Assembly: GCF_029784165.1 (NCBI RefSeq)
Contig: NC_073696.1
Span: 5,580,001 to 5,644,000 of the forward strand
From: Wyeomyia smithii
Taxonomy: Eukaryota > Arthropoda > Insecta > Diptera > Culicidae
Length of the DNA: 64,000 nt
Direction of reading: 5' to 3'
Shown here: positions 33,472 to 44,968 of the stretch, piece after piece
How positions within the stretch are numbered: the stretch's first letter is position 1
How the letters are laid out: each line of letters begins with the position of its first letter
Notes under the pieces: generated by a model
Told to the model about the DNA's origin: nothing
Seen by the model: the letters and a program-made list of their open reading frames with translations, nothing else
Database searches by the model: none
Translations under genes and position numbers: made by a program

Positions 33472-34612
33472 TAGGGCATTTTCAGCGGTGGTCCAAAACG
33501 TTGTTTCGTTCTATTTTTTGAAACAAACTCAAACTCACTGTTGCACCGGTGGTGTTGTAAATTTTGTTTTATACCAGATCTAAACTGAAAAATTTTGAAA
33601 CTGATATACGTTTTGATCTATTTTTGTCACTTTTTGGAACAAATAGATCGTTCTAAAACACGTTACACGCTACCAATTGGTAGGTAAAATGTCATATTTT
33701 AATTGAATACCTCATTTTTAGGTATTTCCAAATAAGCTTTGTAGGCGTTGTGGGATAAACAAAACAAAGATTTTTCACATCGATTTCACAATTCATTTTT
33801 GTGGCTTTTCTGAAGAAAAAAATGAACAGCTTTGTCGTTCTTGGCTGAAAAAAACTAAAGACTCCATCAAGGAATCCGACCAGCAAAAGGGAGAATTCTG
33901 AAAAGCCGAAAAGGATTACAATATCTAGCCTTCGTTAACTGCCTTAATCATAGTGGAACTACCAAGACCGATCAGTCTCAAGAAGCCAGAAAAATGTTCC
34001 TCGAAGACACTTTCAAAACGCAGGCTTGTTACAATATCCTCAGAAACGAGCCCAAGTTTAAAGAACTGTGAGATTTTAAGAGCTAAGAAATCAATGAAAC
34101 GAAACGAAAAACGAATATCTTCGCGATCAAATATTTTTCGCTATCCTCCGAAGCCCTACTTGTAGCAGAAATTTTTCGATCATACCAATCCATCCTGAGA
34201 AATGTCACTGACGCTCGGGTCAAACCGTCAAATCCATAAAGTCTTGTGTCTTGCCAAAGTAATCGTTCAATGTGCGTAAAAATATCGAATTTCCGTTTGT
34301 GAAATATTGAGTGCTTTTTATTATAACAAGTCTCATAAACTGATAGCATGGGGTAGTGAATTGACAGTGTGACAGATCTAAGCGGTTTAAAACAACAAGA
34401 TATACAATACCGGTGCGGAGAACGAAAAGTTGGTCTATATTAGCTGGTTCTATTCAGGTTCCACTGCTGTAAATCTAGTACACTAAAGTCGCTTTTTACG
34501 CGGGGGATACGTGCCGCGTAAAAAAAGCCGCGTAGAAAAAACCGCGTAAAAATCGACCTTAGTGTATAAAGTTGTTTCAAAAATAGACCACCGCTGAAGA
34601 TGCCCTTCATAA
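33472..34612. repeat. Inverted-repeat-bounded segment (AGGGCATTTTCAGCGGTGG)
   Basis: GTATTATTAGGGCATTTTC and CAGCGGTGGTC at the left and the complement (GACCACCGCTGAAGATGCCC, then TTCATAATAC) at the right could be ends of a 1.1-kb DNA transposon. The flanking bases show no clear target duplication. A CACTAAAG-type MITE sits inside near the right end. The interior has no recognisable coding region. Confidence 0.5.
34481..34564. mobile_element. CACTAAAG-type MITE, copy 3 (84 bp)
   Basis: CACTAAAGTCGCTTTTTACG at the left and AAAAATCGACCTTAGTG at the right, flanked by TA (34479-34480, 34565-34566). Its GATACGTGCCGCGTAAAAA block matches copy 1 closely. It is the shortest of the three copies. Confidence 0.8.
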
Positions 34613-35266
34613 TACACCATTGACAAATGCCAATCTCCTCCATATCTGAAGAATAAATACATCACTTTTATTAATAATGGCACTGGATTGACTTCGAGCA
34701 CATTGTCCACAAAAAAAACAGCTAAAACTGATGTGCGAGGAATCAGTGGAACAATTACCAGGGTGGTGAAAAACTTTTCAAAATCAAATTCCCTTATTTT
34801 TCCTGAAATATAACATAAATTTTCCTGATATGTTTCAGTATTCGGCATAAAAAAGTGCAACGTAGATGAACGCAACTCTGAAACCTCAGTGAAAAAAGTA
34901 TTCAATCGAATATGAAAAAGAACCATAGAGGTCCCGAATCATCCTTTTATGTTGCAAAAATCAGTTTTTTGCGCTAAAGTCATTGAAACAAGAATTGCAT
35001 CCCAGTGTAAAAGTTTTCCTTAAATATGATTCAGTTTTCCCTGATAATGCCTAATTTCCCTGATCGAAAAATGAAACTCCGGATTTCAAAGGTTTTCGCT
35101 ACCCTAATTAAAAATATACCAAGAAAACCGCAAAGAATTGATATTGAGAGAAAAATAGCGCTCTTGAATGCTGTTTTCCCAGTTATTTCACACACAATCC
35201 CTACAGAAAACCGTGTCTTTTCGGAATTATTTATTCATTTATGCATTTATTTATCTTATGGGACAG
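34613..35266. other. No gene recognised
   Basis: AT-rich DNA. A 147-codon minus-strand frame (34483-34926) overlaps the MITE and has no domain I recognise. Confidence 0.4.
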
Positions 35267-35710
35267 TTTTTTTTCTCTCTGTGTGGACTCATCAATGCGC
35301 CCAGAGACATTTGATCTATTGTGATATTGCCCAGGTGTTTTCTGCACTCCGCACTTCATATTATTGGCAGTATCACTAATTGAGTAAATGATACGCTTTT
35401 TCATTTATATCCGTGCTTGTGTGTGAGAGTTTACCCTTTCGTTTCAAGCTTACTGATCTACTATACTGAGCCTCTTTCTATCCTGCAAATATCGCCAAAT
35501 TACAATATCCTGGAGTGAGACTACACCTAATGTTCCTCCCTGGCCAGGTGATTTCTAAGAGGGACTTATTTGACAAGAGGAAAGAGTTTTATCGAAACCT
35601 CGTTCCTTCAGCCAAGATCGCGCCGACCAAATGGCCTGATTCTACTAAGATTTGAACCCCCGACCACCCGATTATCAAAGCGGACTCTGTAACCTTGCGG
35701 ATATGAAGTT
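35267..35710 (-). mobile_element. tRNA-related SINE-like element, copy 2
   Basis: On the minus strand the head reads AGAGTCCGCTTTGATAATCG and GGGGGTTCAAATC (a good box B). A single body unit (GGAACGAGGTTTCGATAAAAC, CTGGCCAGGGAGGAAC) follows, then the shared 3' part. It ends ATGAGTCCACACAGAGAG with an A tail (T run at 35267-35274 on the plus strand). At about 440 bp it is probably closest to the full-length form. A-tailing implies LINE-driven spread. Confidence 0.7.
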
Positions 35711-35814
35711 TCCTATACGGAACAGTTAAGGTGTGGTCTTTTTTTAAAAAAGTTTTCGAAGAAAGTTTAGTTTTTGAGCTGAATTAATCTGAAGCGTCAC
35801 AAGATTAGTTGCTA

Positions 35815-36185
35815 CTAACGTGATGACGTAGACCCGATTCTTCTCTTCCGTCACCTCCACTCAGCATCGAATCACCAACAACGCGTGGTTCTTCGTTGTC
35901 ATGCCTATCACCTCTCGCGCTGTTTCGCTGACCGCATCATGGATGTGCTTCATCGATCCGTCTATCAACTTCCGAGTATACTCTGCAGCAACTCTTTCCG
36001 CTTATAACCTCTGGATGGCAAGACGTATCTTCCTAGCCGATCTCGGTTTGAAAACGTTGGACAGCCGGGCACGTAACTTGCCTACCATGAGGTAGTAATC
36101 CGAGTCGATGTTTGGCCCTCGAAAGGATCGCACATCTATGACGTCTGAAAAGTACCAGCCGTCGATCAGCATGTGGAATTATACA
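35815..36185 (-). pseudogene. RTE-clade LINE fragment (end of endonuclease and linker)
   Basis: The minus strand gives MLIDGWYFSDVIDVRSFRG, DSDYYLMVGKLRARLSNV, RVAAEYTRKL, VSETAREV and VTEEKNR. These match LIDGRHFSDVTDVRSFR, DHYLVVAKIRARLSNV and so on in the copy at 51.5 kb. It is broken by stops and indels and lacks both the reverse transcriptase and the endonuclease N-terminus. Divergence suggests a different subfamily or an older insertion than the 51.5-kb copy. Confidence 0.8.
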
Positions 36186-38023
36186 TAGCGATTGGAAATT
36201 AAGTCCTGAAATATCACACGCACCCTGTATTTTGAACATTTTTAACATTCGACGCAACAAATTATTCCGACATCATAGGGTTGTTTGTGGGTTCAAAAGG
36301 CTGTTTTCAAAGATTGTTCTGCTAACTTTTAAAGGTTAATATTTGTTTAAAAACATTAACAATTCGAAAAAAAGTTTAATTTTCGAAAGGAAAATTGACA
36401 GAAGTGTTGGTGAGCCGATCCCCAGGATGATAAAAAACTAAAAAATGCTGCTATGTAATAAGATAATTTTCAAATGGCCCGTGTCCCAAGAAATGATTTT
36501 TTATTCCTTTGCATTTTTTTGTCGCTTCTACGATGGCTTGTGGAAAACATCATTTATTTTCTTAAAAAGTTATCTTCACTAGGGGCACCAAAATTCAGAG
36601 GAATGGTTAAAAAGCTATCCTTTTTCATTTTTTTTTTGTAGTTCGAGCTTTAGGGCAAAACCTGTATTTATCAGTGTTTTTTTTTAACAAATTTACTTTA
36701 TCTCAGTCAAGAAGACCGTAATGTCCTGCGCACGGGTATTGTTAATGAAAATCCTGCGCACGACAATGGTTACTTTAAATACAAAGCCAGATGTATAGAT
36801 TATGCGTGGTTCAAATTCCGTGTAAATTAGCTGTTAAAAAAATCTAAAGTTCAGCTATACTATCGATAAATGTTTACAGCCTATGTAGGTTTGGTAGTAA
36901 TATCGAAATTGACTTATCTTAACGCTCAATGGACAAAAATCTCTACATCAAGTTTTGCTAAACTAGGAGACAAAATTCCAATGCATTCCGTCTTACCTCA
37001 AATGAGCACCCCTACTGATGTAACAACCGTATTATTTTTCCGGTTGTTTCTGGTTCCGTTGGCTTCATGCTTTGATGTTTCAGCTTTCGCAAGTGGAATG
37101 ACAGATTCTTTCCTCCACGTCAAACTCGCGACTGCAGGGGGAATAAGATGCACGCTATGCCACATCCAGTGGATGTGGGTATATATGATGTTCCTTACTT
37201 ATTTGCTTCAAATATATAGTAAAACTCTCACTTCTTGCAATAATATTCAATTGTTTATCACAATTACACACTTTTCTAGCACTAACTTCAGCTTATATAA
37301 CAACTTCTAATACACTTATTAATATATTTTTTTTCATTTGTTGAGAAACACTACTTTCACGTAAATTAACAATTTTATCCAGAGCTCAACTTGTTTATCA
37401 CCATTCTTGTGCAGTGCAGCTGACAGACACATCAATAATCTAGTAGTGCATACAATCACAACAACAATGGCTAATGGTGTCCACAGAATTGACCTCTTCT
37501 CGGTTTGATAAAGGTTGAAAATTGCTCCTCATATTTGAAATAACGCACTTAAAGGAAATGCCTAATCAACTTCAACACACAAGCTGTATTTTGAGTAACA
37601 ATATTTACGCAGCACTTTTCTTCCACCCACGGAATTCACTGCATCACTTTTTCTTCTGTCGAAATTACCCTATTTTAACTAATTTTTTTCACACTTTTGC
37701 AAACAAATCACCACCTTTAGGGGCAGCAGTAGCAGCACAGTATAGAAATCTAATCGAAGACCTGTGCTGTGGAGTCAAATAACACTTCACAATTCACCAT
37801 AAACCAACTAGAGCAACTATTTGCACAACCGTGTACGAAAAAAAATTACCATTTGCAAAGTTGGCAAGATTTTGCTTCTTCAGTGCGCACAAGGGCCCCT
37901 TTCCTCTATATAGCAGCACTGACTGCTGATAGGATTGGGGAGCTACGCGATACGCAACAGCGCGACGACGACGTCGATGTTACTCGGCGAGGAAAACCTT
38001 CGAGAATGAAAACGCATTCGGTG
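36186..38023. other. No gene recognised (1.8 kb)
   Basis: AT-rich DNA followed by a less AT-rich part near 37700-38020 that directly flanks the hAT-type MITE. A 146-codon frame at 36870-37310 (+) has no recognised domain. Nothing else was seen. Confidence 0.4.
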
Positions 38024-38503
38024 TAGGGATGGGAAACCTATCGATAATTATCGATAGTATCGATAGTTGCCGGCTATCGATAGAATCGTTAAGCTTTCCG
38101 CGTTATCGATAGTTATTGATATTTGCCTCGCATTGGCATTTATACTCCACAATGATGCCAGAACTAAAAAATATATTGGCCTAGACTTTGGCCTTTAAAG
38201 AGAATTCGATGATTGTTTGCTTTCACATGAAATCCTCTTTAAAATTGTTAGAAAATTGAGGGATACTCATTTTCGCTCACTCTACCTTATACGGACAACG
38301 ACTAGATTTCGCCGAAGTGCGAATTATGTGTGCGAATAAACTTTTAAATATTGTTCTTGTCCACAACGGGAGCAACATTTTGTTGTTTTTCTTCATCTAG
38401 TTCTAGCTGTCAAACTATCGATAATTATCGATAGTTATCGATGGTATCAGGGAATTAATCGATAATTATCGATAGCCATTTTAGTCGATATTTCCCATCC
38501 CTA
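38024..38503. mobile_element. hAT-type MITE with clustered TATCGATA motifs (8-bp TSD ATTCGGTG)
   Basis: Terminal inverted repeats TAGGGATGGGAAA and TTTCCCATCCCTA are flanked by an exact 8-bp duplication ATTCGGTG (38016-38023, 38504-38511), diagnostic of hAT insertions. Both subterminal regions are packed with TATCGATA (eight exact copies by my count, plus near matches). TATCGATA is the Drosophila DRE recognised by DREF, a BED-finger protein related to hAT transposases. Subterminal repeats in hAT elements are usually transposase-binding sites. The interior is AT-rich with no transposase. Length 480 bp. Confidence 0.85.
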
Positions 38504-38511
38504 ATTCGGTG

Positions 38512-41500
38512 GTGGTCACCCAGCAGCGAAAATATTTTTTTTCACTCTGTAGTCTTGAACGGGAACGACGTTGGGGTTTCTCTCGCTGCAGCAACCAGAA
38601 ATTTTTACAACGCAAATCGCGTTGACGGTGTTGCTGATATTTGTTTGGTTTTTGCATGCGAAAAAGAAGGAAGAAAATATTTTTGCTTTTGTCATCACGC
38701 ACATTTTGACAGTTACATATGAGTGTTCACGTAGGTGCGAACAGCCTTCGAGATCTCTTTCAACGCGAATAACCCGAAAGTGAGAAAAAAGAGAGAGAAT
38801 GAAACTTTTGACGTTTTTTCGCCAACAGCGAAATGCACGAGAACTGTCAGCGCTGGTGCTGTCATTTCATCGGATGATGCGCAGAACGCAAACTGTTCGT
38901 TCCTGTACCGACATATAGAGGGAACTCTCAGTGGGAAACGATATCAAGAAACAACCACTGCATACAGTGACAGGTATTACAGTCAGGTTCTGATCGTTAT
39001 TAAACGGTTTTCTGTGTCGTTCGTAGAATGAACTGACTGTTAGTATTAGAATACGGCTGTGTAAATCAGTCATTTCACGACATATAGATTTTTGCCCAGA
39101 TTTTTCCTTGCATACAAAACACACACATTAGGATTGCAGCGCCCACAAAATAAAGTAACGCCGGTAATACGATTTATAAATATTTAAATGTAACAGATAG
39201 GTACATTTCCTTGAGTTTTATACTGAACGCATTGCGCTGACCTATATATTTTCAAATACTATGCTGCACAATATTTTTGCAATCGAATTTTAATAACTGA
39301 GGTTGAAGTTAGATTTACACTTTCCGTTTGCAATCCTGTTACAGTTTGCTGCAATGTTTCGAAAGAAGAAATTTCATGTGAAAGTAAAGATGTCGGTGCG
39401 TCCGTTAGTCAACAGGTTAGTTAGGGTCTTTGATAGAGTCGCCTTCCTGGGCATTGGTAATTAACCCAACAGTGCTGGAATTGGGGCGAAGGAAATTTTG
39501 AAAATGTGCCAAAAATCAAATATGAATACTATTTTTGGGTATTTTTAAAGATTAAGGTGAAACTGCGTTGTAACCATAAATATCGACTTCGAGCTAACAC
39601 TTCAAATTTTCAAAAGCACCACACTCGGAAAGAGATAACGCGTTCCCTGTGAAAACGCTATTTCATGTTGGCTTCACCAAATGTGTATGCAAATCGTTTC
39701 CTTTGTCAAAAATGGGGGAGGGTTAAGACTTTTTCTTTGCAGCACACAAGAAATTATCGGATAGGGAACATATTTTGGGCAGTTTTTGGAGCCGCCTGTG
39801 TATTGTGACGACTCGAAATGTGTTTGGTGGAATTCAAAAATAAGTATATCAGCTTGTTCCCTATCTTTTTCACTGTCAGCACTAGATTAAACTGAGAACT
39901 TGAGAACCTGAGAAACTGAGTTAGCAAACTTTAACAATAATTAATTAAAGTCCCCAATCGAGGGGCAGTACTTCAATCACCCCAAACCTAATCTAAGCAG
40001 TTTGCATCTGTTTTGCAGGGGATTTTTACAGCTCCCGAAGTGGCGGCTGAATAGCTGCAATTTTGGTAGATTTCTTTCGATAAATGTTTGTCTGTGTTAA
40101 ACGGTATTTTATGTATTCGTAAGACAGCTAGGTAATCGGAGTGTTTGTTCTAGTCATTCAAATTATCGATAATGATCAAAATTCAGGTGTTTGAGGGCCG
40201 TATCCTTCGACTGATTGAAATAGGTGCCACTGCTTAAGATGTTCATTATCCTAGTTATTAATGATTTAGTGTTATGACGTTATGATATAACGATTCTAAA
40301 AGAATGGTATTTATTTACAACATAAACTATTAGGCACTCGAAATATATTGTTTTGGTTTTGTATAAAAAATGAACTATGGTTTGTTGTTTATTATCAACG
40401 TTGGTTTGGACAGTGTATTTCTGGTGCATCTTGAAAAGCAAATAAAAAAGATCAGTTATAGGACAAAAGCGTAGTTCTGGTGTAGTTGCACCGCAAAAAA
40501 AAATCAATTATAAATACATCTAATCACAAAAAATATACCCTAAACACCCTTTTTACAGTAATTTTTTTTAAACTGACTAATGACGGTTTAAATGCAATCT
40601 TGATATCCAAATGTTTGATTGACAAGCGTACTGGTATTGCGTGGATTGGTACTGCATTAACAGAAGAAAAGCAATCAAAGCTTCGCAAAACAATTAACAA
40701 ACATCGTTTTTTCAAAGATTTTCAAAACAGATAACAATGTTTTTCTCGCACAGATTTTTTTTTCGAAAATAGTACAGATAAAAAAACAATTGTGTAGTTA
40801 TATAAAGCTTTTCTTATGTAAAATTGCTCAATAATTTTCCACCCTATATTTTCCCTTTTTTGGGTAAAAAGTCTCCTCCCGTGCCCTGAACTGGATGAAA
40901 ACCTCACTAATCGATTTTTCGATCAATTTTACATGAAAACTTGTATTTTTCAGGTTACCAGCCCAACCGTTATTAATTGGTGGGAATTGGGGTTCTGTTT
41001 TTCCCACTGCTGTGACTGTTTAATGGATGAGATTCGACCTAGCCAAATGACTGCTTATTCACATATGGAGATTTTGCCCTCCGTGTCAGAAGGATACCAT
41101 TATAAGATATAAAACTTCAACAGTAACCTTGGAAATCAGATCGTTTCCGGTCATATCAACTAGCTGCTGGGCCCATAACCTGTTAGAATACAATAACTAA
41201 ATTTATTCAGTTCGAATAGCGATAAATATTTTCCAATTTGTTGTTAGTAGCGATTACAAACGAACGAAGTCATGCAGGGATTTTAGATTGGAAATTATTT
41301 ATTTATTAGATTGGGAATTTGAAATAATCGCTTTTTGTGGCGATGGAGCTAGGTTCCAGTACTACGTCTGTTAGTCTGTGCGTAAAGTATTGGTTTTCTC
41401 AATTTTGTCGAGACTACACCTTTCCAATTGATGCACAATGCTCGGAGAGACTAAATGAGGCAGTCACGTTGGAAAATGTCACAAAAAAGTGAAATCGTGC

Positions 41501-43878
41501 TAAATGATCGCATAGTAAAATCACAGATAACAGACATCTAAGCAGATTTTGCTTCATGTGTAAAAAGACGCAACGATTTTTTAGCATATCGCAATACGCA
41601 GCATTGTGGCGCTAAGAACACTTAATGGTCAATGATTCGACGACAATTTTATTCAATCCCAGTTTATATTTGCGATAAATTTGTTTGTTTATGTGTTGAT
41701 ATGAAAAAAAAAAATACACAAACCTCACAAAAACAGTGTTATATCGTTGCAAAACAGCGACTCTAGAATCTGTGAGAATTTTCATGTGTTTATGCGCAGT
41801 TTTGACTATAATCTAGCGCTGCCATCACTTAAGTGGTTAAAGTCGCAAGTTGGAGAAAGATGTAGTTAGCATTCCAAACGAGTAAGAATTTGAAATTTTA
41901 CACGCGATTTTTGGAGTCTATTGTTCTAGCTTGGATATATGTTATCTGTGGTGAAATTGAGCTAGCTAGCTAAGACCACAGGTATCTCAAAGGATCGCGT
42001 TAGTAGTGTCATTCCGCGTTTTCTAACAATTGATCGAAAAGATCAACTTGCCCAACTTTCGACGGAAAATATAACATTGATTATGCGCAATAGTGACAAT
42101 GAAACATGGATTCTCCTGATGTGAGTCATTTGAAACACCAAAAAATGCAACTACCAGCCGATAAAGTGTTGGTGTTTTTTTTTGGGATTTGCAAGGTATA
42201 ATATTTATCAACCACCAATAAACAATATTACTGTACACCATTAAATAGATTGCACGTTGAAATAAATTAAAGGGATTGCGCCATGAACCAATTTACTCTG
42301 TATTCGACACATTCAGCAACAAGCGTCAATTTTCTGTTTCCCAGTTGAAGATGTTACTCTTTGGCAAGCGATTACACTCGACTGATATGACATGAGATGA
42401 GACATTAGATACTGCACATTTCATGTTTTCATGTCCCAAAAGATTATTCAAACCCCCGAGGTGAATACTGCCCTGCTATCAGTTTCGCTCACAGTTATTT
42501 CACTCTCATGCTCTGTACACTGCATCGCATATACGTTTATTACAGCAATACTTTCCACACATATAGCCAACCTGTTAGCTCCTCCCATCGAAGGGCGTGG
42601 CACAGTCAATCACTCTTTACGCCACCACACTCTGCAGTCATTTTTATTCGCAGCTCGGTTGTCCCATCCGGTTGTGGCTCAGGTAACAGCGAACACAGCC
42701 ATTTTAGACCGCACACGGCCAAGAATAGGTTCAATTCGTTGAACGGTTTCACTTCCATCACACGCCACCAGAGTAAGATGATAAATGATTTTCTCAGAAC
42801 TCTGAGTCAAACCTGGGTTAATTTAAATCTGCCCCAGATGGTGCAAAGAAGTACCTTCTCTCGGAACTAGGACTCAATGCAGGCGGTCCAACGTCTAAAC
42901 AACGCTGCATTGCATTCGTCAAAAAATTCCACTGCATTTCAACGTCAATCGCAATTGCAACTCATGAGGTGCAAACCCATGGCCAGTTTGAAGAAAGTGC
43001 ATTTGCGGAATTAGAAAGGGGAACTTGATCGGGGCACACAAAGCGATGGAAAATAACGTGGATTGGTCCGCTGGCAACGACGGGGGTGACATTCTGCGTG
43101 TACAGAAAGCACGTACGGTCCATTTTCAAGATAAAACTTAATCGTTCCGAGCACACGTTGCGCCTATTACTCGATGAGGTTCAGTTCCCGGGCGCTTTCC
43201 TCTGTTTAGTCTAACGAATTGTGTTTCAAGCCAGCGCGGGAGAGAGAAAGGCGTTTTAGTAAACAACTATGGATGAATCCGCGCCGACTGGACTGGACAA
43301 AGCCGGCTCGCCAGTTGGTGCTGGTTGCGCACTGGCTTCTAAGTGCACCTATTGGGGGAGAGATAAAGAATCGATAGATCGACCGGCGCGCACGCTTCGG
43401 ATTGCACTTTAGTGGGGCTGTGGTCTGGCTTGGCAACGGCCTGTCTGGCAGTTGAGCTTAGAGTTGTGAAAATTGTACAGAACCGCACAACCACTGGGGC
43501 GTGGAACAATTTTAGAAATGCTTCATTGCTAAATTTGAATTGAATGGATTTTCACTTTCAAAGGGGATCGACTTGTTAATAATCACAATAAGTAAATTAT
43601 ATCTAATTTAATAACTTTTGCTGATTTTGATTTTACTGTTGAAGGTAAATTTGATCTACAGATGAGAAGTAAAACCGTTTCTAATTTTAGCAATAGTTCT
43701 GTTATTTCTGCTCAAGAATGCAAACTATTATTCAGAAAACCCCCACGATGTTTTGACAAAATGTGATGTTTGAGCCACTAGTATATATTACAAGCTCAAT
43801 CAAGATCCTGATATTTTTCATGCTTTGAGCTCTTTTACCAAATATCCTAAAATATATTGCCACCATTGTACAGTTATA
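38512..43878. other. No gene recognised (5.4 kb)
   Basis: No repeat shared with the rest of the window was found. Stretches at 38520-39040 and 42430-43450 are less AT-rich and carry open frames of up to 120 codons without recognisable domains. They could hold regulatory DNA or an unrecognised exon; I have no positive evidence. Confidence 0.4.
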
Positions 43879-43880
43879 TA

Positions 43881-44966
43881 CCGTGCTGGATCGAAACCCG
43901 TACAGTATCGAAATCCGTACACCTTGATGTTTTTCTTCAGTTTTATGCATTATAAAAATGGAAATTCATAGGATAGTTACATGTACATATCCGTTGAACT
44001 GTTGGCCTTCTGTTAAATTAAACTATGCGCCAGTAGGCCATGAAATAAAAATATTAAAAATAAAAATAAATCGTGTATCGGTTTCAGCTGTCATTTCGTT
44101 GTATCGTTAGAGAATTTACTAAGAACTAAGAATCTCCAGAAAAAACGATTTTCAAGTGGGATATAAGTGTTTTAATCTGTGAATCTTTTTGAAATTGATA
44201 GAAAAGGTAAGTCTTTGTCATTTTCGAGCTGTATATTGTCTGGTAAATAGTGTAAATTGTATTTATTCAACAAAAACTGTGCCGTACGGAGTTTGATTCT
44301 TGTTATTCGCTTGAATCGAAATCCGTACAGCGTGTGTATCATGCATATATTGTTGAACTTTCTTCTTGTTTTCAGCATATAATGGAAGACAAACAAGTAT
44401 AAATATACGGCAAACAATTTTAAACGAGCTGTGACTGAGGTGCGCAAGGGAAAGTCGTACCGGGAAGCTTTGAGAGGTTCCGGTGTTCCGGTTACTACGA
44501 AACGCTACGAAAATTGCACTATTTCAGCTGATATAAAAAATTAGAAAACCGTGTGAAACTTTATGAACCAATTGATCCTCAAAATATATTTATTCGTTAA
44601 TTTAAAGATAAATTATTAATAAAATATGTTCATTTTTGTACTTCCATAAGGATACGGATTTTGATTTATTGTTGTATGGACTTTGATCCAGTCTATAGCG
44701 CGTGTGTGCGGATTTCGATTCAAAAGTGTACGGGTTTCGATTCAGACAAAAAACTGTGTACGGATTTCGATTCAAAACATGCTCTATTTGAACATGATTT
44801 TTCAAGTTTCGGAGTGATTTTAATCATTTTGCTTGCAAATAGTGATAAAATATAAGTAGACCTATAAGTAAACATGTCAATTTAAACCAATATGTGATTT
44901 CTTGATTTTATATTGACCGTCGAAGATTATCATGTGCTTAGGTGTACGGATTTCGATCCAGCATGG
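43881..44966. mobile_element. pogo-type DNA transposon relic, 1086 bp, TA duplication
   Basis: Ends CCGTGCTGGATCGAAACCCG and the complement (GATTTCGATCCAGCATGG) are flanked by TA (43879-43880, 44967-44968). The word GTACGGATTTCGATTCA, or its complement, recurs at both ends and internally (near 43910, 44320, 44720, 44760), suggesting multiple transposase-binding sites. A decayed helix-turn-helix frame at 44.42 kb points to the pogo/Tigger branch of Tc1/mariner. The catalytic domain is missing. Confidence 0.7.
44416..44523 (+). pseudogene. Decayed pipsqueak/pogo-type HTH (transposase N-terminus)
   Basis: The plus strand encodes NNFKRAVTEVRKGKSYREAL followed by GSGVPVTTKRY. The pattern A--AVR-G-S-REA---GVP--T is that of the pipsqueak/CENP-B-like HTH found at the N-terminus of pogo-group transposases. 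Upstream an ATGGAAGACAAACAAG start is in another frame, so a frameshift separates start and domain. The frame ends soon after the domain and no DDD catalytic part follows. Confidence 0.6.
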
Positions 44967-44968
44967 TA

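Noticed and set aside
36870..37310. 146-codon open frame as a host gene
   Set aside because: No known domain, no start context or splice pattern I can support, and AT-rich composition like its surroundings.
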